A stretch of DNA of 64,000 nucleotides from the NCBI GenBank assembly GCA_002753395.1, contig PEAB01000010.1:1-64000 (forward strand). Reading direction: 5' to 3'. Numbering within the stretch: position 1 is the stretch's first letter; the number at the start of each line of letters is the position of its first letter. Under the pieces are notes generated by a model. That model searched no databases and had not been told where the DNA came from. It worked only from the letters and a program-made list of their open reading frames with translations. This stretch comes from Nitrospirae bacterium MYbinv3 (GTDB lineage Bacteria > Nitrospirota > Thermodesulfovibrionia > Thermodesulfovibrionales > Magnetobacteriaceae). Shown piece after piece: positions 44,375 to 51,936 of this stretch. Made by a program: the position numbers and the translations under genes.

Positions 44375-45745
44375 TTGTTTAAAGGAAGAAAAAATGTAGT
44401 TATCGTACTAATAGTTATCGTTCTTATCTTGTCTCACGCCTCTATCAACGACGCAATGAAGAAATCATCGGATGAGTTTAGTCTTAAGGCCTCAAAAAGT
44501 ACGACGGAACATCCACCAGCTTATGTCTTCGATGGTGTAACAGATGGAGATGGTTTCTGGGAGCCTACCGGGGCTTACCCCTTCTGGATAGAAGTCATTT
44601 ATGGCAGCTCAAAGATCATAAAAAAGTATTCTCTATGCTCAGGGTCTGATGCAGAGGAGCGGATGCCTGTTTCATGGCAGCTACATGGTTCTGATGATGG
44701 CCTTACATGGGAAATTTTAGATATAAGGGCAAATGTAAAGTCGTGGAAAAAGAGACAGATACGGGACTATACCGTCTTAAAACCTAAAGCCTTTAAACAC
44801 TATCGTTTGCGTTTTACAGAAGGTGGTAATCCGACGGTCATGCGCATTTATGAGATTAATTTATATGATGATGATGGCACTAATAGTATGAAGGGTGGTT
44901 TTATGGAGCTGCCTGATGGCTCAATTGGATGGCCAAATGTAAGGATGACAAATAGAGTGGGTGGAGGTGGATTGTCCGATCTTAAAGGCGTAGGGAAACG
45001 TGCGCAGCCCGGTGGTACGATTGCTATACAGCCAAGAGGAGATTATATGCGTGGAGCAATAGATATGCTCCCTACGGCAGGGAAGTTACCCCAGGCCGAC
45101 GCCCTGGCTGAGGTCACCCTCCATAGGATTGTGCCGTCAAAAAGTGGATTTGAGATGGTTCGTTACGCTGCCCTTGCTACCGATACAGTTCCTTTTGGTA
45201 TTATTGTTGAGTCTGGCGGGGCAGGCAAGGCCAGACCTTTTGTATTTTGGACGTTAAGAGAGGAAACTGCGGACTTTTCTAAAATGCTATTTTCTGAGGC
45301 ATTCCGCATTACAGAAGACGGGTTAGTGCAAGTAGGTCGAAAACGTGGCAGCGGTACTGCTGACAAGATTCTCAAAGACGACCCCGCTTTGGTTGATAGT
45401 AAGCCGGTAGATGCGCTATTTCTTGAAAAACAAGACCCTGGCAAACAAGGGGTTTATAATTCAGACTATCTTAAGATCGTCGCTAAAAGCAGAGACTCTC
45501 GAAAGGTTCATCGCTATGAATGGCGATTGAACGTACAAATTAATGACAAGAACAACGATGCCGCCCTTGTAATCTCTTCAAGTAAGGACGGTTCTTCATA
45601 TAATGACAAACTAATAGTGCGACATGATGGCAATGTTGAATTATCAGACCCAGAAGCAGGCATTGTTATGTCCTCACCTGGTGGTAAACGATTTAAAATC
45701 ACTGTCGATGACGCAGGCAGGCAGAAAACCTCTCCTATAAAGTAG
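44375..45745 (+). CDS. Secreted discoidin (F5/8 type C)-like protein
   Basis: 456 residues. A TTG at 44375 is the only plausible start that keeps the signal peptide (FKGRKNVVIVLIVIVLILSHAS). Residues about 32-165 resemble a galactose-binding/discoidin fold: SKSTTEHPPAYVFDGVTDGD, WQLHGSDDGLTWEILD, and HYRLRFTEGGNPTVMRIYEINLYD. The rest (GSIGWPNVRMTNRVGGGG onward) is beta-rich and not recognised; it resembles phage tail-fibre or bacterial surface repeats. It lies between hyfF and hyfG with its own promoter, so it is probably an insertion rather than a complex subunit. Confidence 0.65.
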   Translation: MFKGRKNVVIVLIVIVLILSHASINDAMKKSSDEFSLKASKSTTEHPPAYVFDGVTDGDGFWEPTGAYPFWIEVIYGSSKIIKKYSLCSGSDAEERMPVSWQLHGSDDGLTWEILDIRANVKSWKKRQIRDYTVLKPKAFKHYRLRFTEGGNPTVMRIYEINLYDDDGTNSMKGGFMELPDGSIGWPNVRMTNRVGGGGLSDLKGVGKRAQPGGTIAIQPRGDYMRGAIDMLPTAGKLPQADALAEVTLHRIVPSKSGFEMVRYAALATDTVPFGIIVESGGAGKARPFVFWTLREETADFSKMLFSEAFRITEDGLVQVGRKRGSGTADKILKDDPALVDSKPVDALFLEKQDPGKQGVYNSDYLKIVAKSRDSRKVHRYEWRLNVQINDKNNDAALVISSSKDGSSYNDKLIVRHDGNVELSDPEAGIVMSSPGGKRFKITVDDAGRQKTSPIK

Positions 45746-45768
45746 CCAACTATAACAGAGGGCCAGAT

Positions 45769-47367
45769 ATGAACATCCTTAAAGACGCAATAACCTCAGC
45801 CTGCTATATATCAACGGGCCGCACCTGTATTGGGGCGGAGGTAAAATATGATACGAGTCAATACCCCGCAACGGTGCCATCTTGCATAGTTCCAAGGGCA
45901 GGCTTTGTTGCGGCGGCACGGGTGATGAATAGTGTTTATGCCTTTTTGGTTGCCCAATGGGCAGGCGATGAGACTCAGAGTCGTGATTGTTTTTCAGTAT
46001 ATGCCTGTTACAGGAAGGAGTCGGAGTACCTCATCATAAGAACCGACGTCCCTGCGACTGATCCTACCTTCCCAAGCCTCACATCCGAGTACGTCTGTGC
46101 CTATCGTTTCGAGCGGCAGATACACAGCCTTATGGGTATCACACCGGTTGGCCATCCGGACTTACGGCCGTGGATAAAGTTTGAAGACTGGCCGCAGGAT
46201 GCGTGGCCGCTGCGTAAGTCCTTTGACGCGTTGCAGACCATGCCCCGAGTCGATGGACAATACCAGTGGGTCAGGGCAGAGGGTGAGGGTGTTTACGAGA
46301 TACCCGTAGGTCCGGTACATGCCGGCATTATTGAGCCCGGGCACTTTCGATTTCAGGCTGTGGGTGAACACGTCATAAATCTTGAGGAGCGGCTGGGCTA
46401 CGTCCACAAGGGCATTGAAAAGAGGTTTGAGTCGCTTTCCTGGCATGACGGCGTGAGGCTTGCCGGCAGGGTCTCTGGCGATACTACCGTTGCGCACAGC
46501 CTTGCCTACTGCATGGCGCTTGAAGCCATGACACAGTGCGTCATACCTCAGAGGGCACACTGGCTGCGGGCGCTCTTTCTTGAACGTGAGCGGATAGCCA
46601 ATCACCTTGGCGACTTAGGTGCTATATGCAACGACGTGGCCTTTGCACTGATGCTGTTTCAGTTTTCAAGGCTAAAGGAGATGATTGTCCGCACTAATCT
46701 TAGGCTCTTTGGTCACAGGTTTATCATGGACAGGGTTATACCAGGCGGGGTGGCCGTTGATGTCGATTCCTCTGGTGTCAAGGACGTGCTGGTGGAGATG
46801 ACACAGTTAGAAGACGAGTTTGAGAGGCTCGTTGCTATCTATGATAGCAATCCCTCTTTAGAAGATAGAGTAAGGGACACAGGTATCCTTGCGCCTGAGA
46901 AGGCACGGGAGTTGGGCGTCGTTGGTATTGTTGCGCGGGCCAGCGGTTTGAATGTAGACTGCCGTATCCACTATCCCTTCCCTCCGTACGACCGTTTTGA
47001 GGTCAAGGTACCGGTTTTAGTCTCCGGCGACGTTCATGCGAGGGCGTGGGTCAGGGTCGAGGAGGTTAGGCAGTCCATAGTCTTAATCCGCAGGATACTC
47101 AACAGCCTGCCTGTGGGAGACATATCAACTGCTGTCGTGCAACCACAAGCGGGCAGGGCTGGATTTGCAGCCGTTGAGGGGTGGCGCGGGGAGATCATCT
47201 ACTGGCTTAGCAGCGACCCGCAGGGACAGGTAAATCGCTGTATGGTCAGGGACCCATCCAGTGTAAACTGGCTGGCTCTGGAGCAGGCTATCCCAGGCAA
47301 TATAGTGCCTGACTTTCCGCTCTGCAACAAGAGTTTTAATCAATCGTATTCAGGGCACGATTTATGA
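45769..47367 (+). CDS. hyfG: Hyf/Ehr large subunit (NuoC-NuoD fusion) without nickel-binding cysteines
   Basis: 532 residues. The N-terminal NuoC-like part (about 1-165) is followed by a NiFe-hydrogenase large-subunit/NuoD-like domain (VGPVHAGIIEPGHFRF, LEERLGYVHKGIEKRFE). Aligned by eye to E. coli HycE, the L1 motif RVCGICGFAHS is RVSGDTTVAHS here (46468-46500). The L2 motif DPCYSCTDR is NQSYSGHDL at the C-terminus. All four Cys ligands of the NiFe site are replaced, so H2 chemistry is not expected. This is the pattern of energy-converting hydrogenase-related complexes. It overlaps hyfI by ATGA. Confidence 0.88.
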   Translation: MNILKDAITSACYISTGRTCIGAEVKYDTSQYPATVPSCIVPRAGFVAAARVMNSVYAFLVAQWAGDETQSRDCFSVYACYRKESEYLIIRTDVPATDPTFPSLTSEYVCAYRFERQIHSLMGITPVGHPDLRPWIKFEDWPQDAWPLRKSFDALQTMPRVDGQYQWVRAEGEGVYEIPVGPVHAGIIEPGHFRFQAVGEHVINLEERLGYVHKGIEKRFESLSWHDGVRLAGRVSGDTTVAHSLAYCMALEAMTQCVIPQRAHWLRALFLERERIANHLGDLGAICNDVAFALMLFQFSRLKEMIVRTNLRLFGHRFIMDRVIPGGVAVDVDSSGVKDVLVEMTQLEDEFERLVAIYDSNPSLEDRVRDTGILAPEKARELGVVGIVARASGLNVDCRIHYPFPPYDRFEVKVPVLVSGDVHARAWVRVEEVRQSIVLIRRILNSLPVGDISTAVVQPQAGRAGFAAVEGWRGEIIYWLSSDPQGQVNRCMVRDPSSVNWLALEQAIPGNIVPDFPLCNKSFNQSYSGHDL

Positions 47368-47876
47368 TAAGTATACTAAATCAGATATTTCGCACAGGTA
47401 TAGTAACTGAGCCGCTTTCTCAGCTGCCTGATGCAACAGTCATCAAAGAAACAGTCAGCCAGTTAGAAGAGGGAATAAAGAAGCGTTTTAGGCAGAGTCT
47501 CACCATACGGCAGGTGGATGCCGGCTCGTGCAACGGCTGCGAGCTTGAGATCCATGCCATTAACAATCCTATTTATAATTGCGAAAGGTTTGGTATACAT
47601 TTTACCGCCTCACCGAGGTTCGCTGACATGCTCTTGGTTACCGGGCCGGTAACGAGAAACATGGAGACAGCCCTCATCAGGACGTACAACTCCACCCCCG
47701 CGCCAAAACTCGTGGTAGCTGTAGGTGATTGTGGCTGTAGCGGTGGAATCTTTGGAGAGAGCTATGCCTGCCTTGGAGGGATCGACAAGGTGATTCCCGT
47801 GAACGTCTACATCCCAGGCTGCCCTCCAACCCCCGATGTCTTATTAAACGGTATACTCCGCGCTATTGGAGGATAG
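47364..47876 (+). CDS. hyfI: Hyf/Ehr small FeS subunit (NuoB-like)
   Basis: 170 residues. The proximal [4Fe-4S] ligands are intact: AGSCNGCELE, VGDCGCSGGIF and IPGCPPTPDVLLNGIL. It is shorter than E. coli HyfI, but near NuoB size. It forms the junction between the large subunit and the membrane arm. Conserved FeS cysteines next to a large subunit with none of the NiFe ligands indicate that electron transfer is kept while the hydrogen site is lost. Confidence 0.92.
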   Translation: MISILNQIFRTGIVTEPLSQLPDATVIKETVSQLEEGIKKRFRQSLTIRQVDAGSCNGCELEIHAINNPIYNCERFGIHFTASPRFADMLLVTGPVTRNMETALIRTYNSTPAPKLVVAVGDCGCSGGIFGESYACLGGIDKVIPVNVYIPGCPPTPDVLLNGILRAIGG

Positions 47877-48342
47877 AATGGAGTGGGTTTTGCTTTTTGA
47901 ACGACAATGACTAAAATCATTTGTATCTTATTCGAGTTTTTATCGTGGTTTCCACGTAACCGGACATTTCTATTTTGCCCTGACACAGGTGATTTGGCCT
48001 CTTGACACATTGTAAAAAGAACTGTTAGTATCTTGTCGCATGATTGCAGTACCGATATTGCTGCATATCATTAGTTCTTTATACCTTAAGATAATAATAT
48101 GCTAATTAAATATGAATTTACATATAAAGGAGAAAACACCGTAAATATGTTAACGTCAGAGATAAGAAAATACGTAATAGTTCAGTATACGATTGAAGCA
48201 TTGTGTCTAAACATGATATTATGGGGTCAAGGGGACCAGTCCCCTTGACCCCATTAATTTTTATTGTCCCCCATGAAATTCTTATGCACCCAAAGATACA
48301 GTCCAAAAGATTTTTTTACATAGGTTCTGATATTATATAAAG
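47877..48342. other. 466-bp intergenic region with repeat remnants
   Basis: No gene was recognised. At about 47958-48003 the stretch ACCGGACATTTCTATTTTGC...CTGACACAGG resembles insertion-sequence ends I have seen in other genomes (unverified). Family 1 copy 9 lies at 48176-48256 and a family 2 end fragment at 48266-48292. Confidence 0.4.
48176..48256 (+). repeat. Dispersed palindromic repeat family 1, copy 9 (perfect 34-bp palindrome)
   Basis: The flank AATAGTTCAGTATACGATTG is the reverse of copies 4 and 8. The core 48221-48254 is ATGGGGTCAAGGGGAC, two central bases, then its exact reverse complement. This is the cleanest palindromic core in the window. Confidence 0.9.
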
Positions 48343-48768
48343 ATGATGCGAAACATTGACAATGATTTACTAAAGAAAGAGGTAGCCGTGCTCTGCGTTG
48401 AGGATGAGCTTATTATAATGGAAAGCCTCAGAATCGTTCTTAAACGTAGATTTGAACGGACTTACATGGCATTAAACGGGAAGATTGGCCTTGATTTGTT
48501 TAATGAGCATAAGGTTGATATTGTGATCACCGACATTATGATGCCCGTAATGGATGGTATAGAGATGGTAAAGAGGATCTTAGAATCAAAACCGTATACT
48601 CCTATCATCATACTGAGCGCCCTTAACGATGAGCCTTATCTGATAAAGGCAAAAGAGCTTGGCATCAAGTATTATATAACCAAGCCTTTTAGTGACGAGG
48701 ATTTCTTCTCGGTTATCTATGAGGCAGCAAGAGAGGTACTCGAAAATAGAGATAACCCTACCGTTTAA
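48343..48768 (+). CDS. Single-domain response regulator
   Basis: 141 residues. Receiver domain with Asp64 in IVITDIMMPVMDG, the acidic pair VEDE, and Lys in YYITKPFSDEDF. It has no output domain. The start is ATGATG at 48343/48346. The stop overlaps the convergent CoA-transferase gene by 11 bp. No kinase is adjacent. Confidence 0.92.
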   Translation: MMRNIDNDLLKKEVAVLCVEDELIIMESLRIVLKRRFERTYMALNGKIGLDLFNEHKVDIVITDIMMPVMDGIEMVKRILESKPYTPIIILSALNDEPYLIKAKELGIKYYITKPFSDEDFFSVIYEAAREVLENRDNPTV

Positions 48769-50659
48769 ATGCCATCTTAAGGGAATATAGACCATCCTCG
48801 TTGTGCATTTCTGTGTCGAAATCCATCTTCTCAAACAGCTTTATCATGGCTCTGTTATGGGCAAGCACCTCTGCCGTAAAACCAAGTAGGCCCTGCTGCT
48901 TGGCGATAAAGGTGAGATAGGAGACAAGCTCAAACCCAATGCCCTTGCCCTGATATTCATCCCTGATTACAAAGGCTGCATCAGCAGTGTGGGCATCGGG
49001 GTTGACCTCATACTGGCCCATACCAACAACAATCTCCTTTGCCTCTACAAAGGGGACTTCATTGACCACTGCTAATACTGTTACCTTAGTGATATAGTCT
49101 ATTGCCATATACTCTTGTAGTCTTTCATGCGGCATGTCCTTTCTTACCGATATAAACCTCTTATAAAGTGTTTCGTCTGAGAGGCTGTAAAAAAAGTCCT
49201 TTAACAGGGGTTCGTCGCTTATACGCACCGGACGGAGAAAGATCTCAAGACCCTTTTGTGTGGTCTTATATGTCTCCAGCTCCTTTTGATATCGAGTCGT
49301 CTCTGTATGGACGTAGACCTGGTCCTTATAGATGAGGTTGAGTTCCCTGGCCTGTTCAATAAGTTGTTTCCTGAATCTTGGATGGGCAATGGCAATTAAC
49401 TCCATAGAGCGTTGTCTTATGTTTTTACCATGCAGGTACGCTATCCCATATTCTGTAACAACGTAGTGCACGTCGCCTCGGTTGAGCGTGGTGCCTGCGC
49501 CCTCGCTCAGAAATGGGACGATCCTTGATATCTCCCCTGCCTCGGCTGTGGACTGGAGGGTCAGGATGGTTTTGCCGTTCTTAGCCATAACGGTACCGCG
49601 CATAAAGTCTGCCTGTCCCCCGATACCGCTGTAAAACGTCCTGCCTATGGACTCGGCTGAGGCCTGACCGGTGAGGTCTATCTGCAGGGCGCTGTTGATG
49701 GCTGTCATGTTGCTGTGCTGTGCGATGATGAACGGGTTGTTTGTGTAATCTATGGAACGGAACTCAACAGAGGGATTGTCGTTTATAAACGTATAGGTCG
49801 ACTCACTGCCCATGCAGAAAGAGGCCACAGTCTTGTAACGGTTGAGTGTCTTTTTTGAGTTGTCTATGACCCCGTTTTTTATTAACTGCACGATGCCGTC
49901 AGACAGCAGCTCCGTGTGTACGCCGAGGTGTTTTTTATCGGCGAGGTTGGCCAATATCGCATTAGGGATGCTTCCGTAGCCAACCTGTATGGTATCGCCA
50001 TCCTGGATAAGGCGCCTGACGTATCTGCCAATTGATTGGACGATATCATCCTCGGCCTCTGGATGATACTCAAGCAGAGGTTCATCGGCCTCTATGATGA
50101 AGTCTACGTCCTTGATGTGTATAAAGCCATCCCCGTGTACCCTGGGCATGTTGGCGTTGACCTGGGCGATAATAAGCCGGGCAGATTCCACTGCTGCCTT
50201 TACGATATCAACGCTTATGCCGAGGCTCAAAAAGCCGTGTCTGTCCACGGCAGAGGTCTGGATGAGAGCAACGTCAATGGGTACAAGGCGTTGGTAAAAG
50301 AGCTGTGGTGTTTGGGATAAGAAAACTGGCGTATAGTCAGCCAAGCCGGTGTTGACCGCTGTACGTGTGTTGTTGCCAATGAAGAATGAGTTATGTCGAA
50401 AGTTGGCCTTGAACTTCTCATCCGTGTAGGGGGCCACACCAAGGTTCCAGACCTGAAAGAACTCGGCGTCACTAAAGGCCTTCGGGTGGTTTTCTACGTA
50501 CTTGATAAGCGCCCTGACAAGGGATTGTGGTTCGCCGCAGCCGGTGCCTATGAATATCCTATCGCCCCTGTGGATGCGGCTAAAGATATGCTCCTCCGAG
50601 GCCTTCTTCTGAAGATAAAGCCCTTGCAGGTCATTGGGTTGGCTGGTGTATTCGTTCAT
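48758..50659 (-). CDS. Acetyl-CoA hydrolase/transferase with C-terminal GNAT domain
   Basis: 633 residues. The first about 450 residues are a class I CoA-transferase/acetyl-CoA hydrolase (FIGTGCGEPQSLVRAL, GIGGQADFMRGT, HYVVTEYGIAYLHGKN; the Glu of TEYG is the expected catalytic residue). Residues about 470-633 are a GNAT acyltransferase (IRDEYQGKGIGFELVSYL). Such fusions are known in delta- and other proteobacteria. Predicted roles are CoA transfer between acetate and acyl-CoA, with the GNAT part acting on a protein or small molecule. Its stop lies 11 bp inside the response regulator gene. Confidence 0.88.
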   Translation of the reverse strand: MNEYTSQPNDLQGLYLQKKASEEHIFSRIHRGDRIFIGTGCGEPQSLVRALIKYVENHPKAFSDAEFFQVWNLGVAPYTDEKFKANFRHNSFFIGNNTRTAVNTGLADYTPVFLSQTPQLFYQRLVPIDVALIQTSAVDRHGFLSLGISVDIVKAAVESARLIIAQVNANMPRVHGDGFIHIKDVDFIIEADEPLLEYHPEAEDDIVQSIGRYVRRLIQDGDTIQVGYGSIPNAILANLADKKHLGVHTELLSDGIVQLIKNGVIDNSKKTLNRYKTVASFCMGSESTYTFINDNPSVEFRSIDYTNNPFIIAQHSNMTAINSALQIDLTGQASAESIGRTFYSGIGGQADFMRGTVMAKNGKTILTLQSTAEAGEISRIVPFLSEGAGTTLNRGDVHYVVTEYGIAYLHGKNIRQRSMELIAIAHPRFRKQLIEQARELNLIYKDQVYVHTETTRYQKELETYKTTQKGLEIFLRPVRISDEPLLKDFFYSLSDETLYKRFISVRKDMPHERLQEYMAIDYITKVTVLAVVNEVPFVEAKEIVVGMGQYEVNPDAHTADAAFVIRDEYQGKGIGFELVSYLTFIAKQQGLLGFTAEVLAHNRAMIKLFEKMDFDTEMHNEDGLYSLKMAFKR

Positions 50660-50700
50660 TGAGTTTAGAAGAGTGCCCCCTCAGACCTAACGCTGCTGCC

Positions 50701-50833
50701 TTAAGGCTGTGAAAATAAATAAGGAGGACTTTGCCTACAGTCGCAGGGGGTTCGCAACCCCCTCCCTAGACCCTTCCACAAGGGGAGGGGTGAGGCACCC
50801 CGGTCACAAAGAAGCCCCCTTGACCCCATTATT
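50701..50833 (-). repeat. Dispersed palindromic repeat family 1, copy 10
   Basis: Flank CCTTAAGGCTGTGAAAATAA, hairpin CAGGGGGTTCGCAACCCCCT, then an inserted GAGGGGTGAGGCACCCCGG, then CCCCTTGACCCC. It is a mosaic copy with an extra palindrome in the middle. Confidence 0.8.
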
Positions 50834-50876
50834 TTATCATGTAATTTGAACAATCTTAATAAGGTGGTAGTGAATA

Positions 50877-51452
50877 TTAGTAGTTCTCGGCCATTATCTC
50901 GAAGTGGGATATGGGGTGAGCGCAAGCCGGGCAGGTATCAGGTGCAGATCTTCCCTCAACGACTAAACCGCAGTTACGGCACTTCCATTTAACAGCCTCT
51001 GGCCGGGCAAATACCTCATTCTTTTTTATGTTTTCCATGAGCTTGCGAAATCTCTTTTCGTGTTGAATCTCAACAAGACTTATTGCCCTGAAGGCGATGG
51101 CTGCCTCTTTAAAACCTTCTTCATCGGCAATCTTGGCAAAGCCTGGGTACAACGTTGTGTGCTCATGGTTTTCGCCAGCCGCCGCCTGACCAAGGTTCTC
51201 CAGGGTCTGTCCAATGATGCCGGCTGGATAGGCGGCGGTTATCTCGACATCTCCGCCCTCGAGAAACTTAAAGAACGTCTTAGCGTGTACCATTTCGTTT
51301 TCTGCTGTCTCAAGAAAAATGGCTGCTATCTGTTCATAGCCCTCTTTTTTTGCCGCCTTGGCAAAATACGCGTATCGGTTCCTCGCCTGCGACTCACCGG
51401 CAAAGGCTGCCAACAGGTTCTTCTCGGTTCTTGACCCTTTTAAACTACTCAC
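50877..51452 (-). CDS. rbr: Rubrerythrin
   Basis: 191 residues, GTG start with AAGGAGG seven bases upstream. The ferritin-like diiron domain has Glu ligands in AGESQARNRY, ETAENEMVHAKTF, AFRAISLVEIQHEKRF. The rubredoxin domain has CRNCG...CPAC at the C-terminus. It reduces hydrogen peroxide in anaerobes and microaerophiles. A TATAAT (51493-51488, minus strand) about 36 bp upstream may be its -10; no clear -35 was seen. Confidence 0.96.
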   Translation of the reverse strand: MSSLKGSRTEKNLLAAFAGESQARNRYAYFAKAAKKEGYEQIAAIFLETAENEMVHAKTFFKFLEGGDVEITAAYPAGIIGQTLENLGQAAAGENHEHTTLYPGFAKIADEEGFKEAAIAFRAISLVEIQHEKRFRKLMENIKKNEVFARPEAVKWKCRNCGLVVEGRSAPDTCPACAHPISHFEIMAENY

Positions 51453-51936
51453 GATTTACCTCCTTATGTTTTTTTGTTTATACATAGATTATACACAATG
51501 TTCTAGTCTTTTTGCTTATTATCTTATAACTGAGAGTGCATAAGGAAGTTGTGGGAAATTATGTCATTCCCATGTTCAAGCCAGGGGCAGGCTCTGCGAA
51601 AGCAGGAATCTATTAGCTTGTGTATTGCCCTGTCTTGCACGGCAATGACAAAACGACCCAAAAGTTTCTTATACATCCGTAATGGACATTGACGCAAGGA
51701 TAAGGGAACTGGAGTCTATAACACATAACAGATAGTTGACAAGATTGAGATATTATGATAACTTCGTAAGGGGTGGTTATCCATATGGAAAGGAAGGTGA
51801 TATGTCGAGTAATTTTAAGAAGGAAGCCCTTTTATCTTAGGAAGTGATGAGGAAGACGCTGTTTTTATCTTTGTCGTGTAGAGAAGGGATATTGTTGAAA
51901 GACACTTAACAACAACACTTTAAGGAGAATAAGTTA
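51453..51936. other. 484-bp intergenic region with rbr promoter and family 2 repeat
   Basis: Between divergent rbr and the BACON gene. The family 2 copy fills 51536-51680. A TTGACA at 51736 has no good -10 at 17 bp. Two very short ORFs (17 and 20 codons) at 51682 and 51785 are not supported. AAGGAG at about 51922 precedes the BACON-protein ATG. Confidence 0.5.
51536..51680 (+). repeat. Dispersed repeat family 2, copy b
   Basis: Matches the copy at 41.3 kb (GTGGGAAATTATGTCATTCC, GCGAAAGCAGGAATCTATTA, TTGCCCTGTCTTGCA) with an extra insert of about 26 bp (CATGTTCAAGCCAGGGGCAG...) in the hairpin loop. Confidence 0.8.

Noticed and set aside
45769-47876. Annotating hyfG/hyfI as an H2-active [NiFe]-hydrogenase
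   Set aside because: All four NiFe cysteine positions carry other residues, so hydrogen turnover is not supported.
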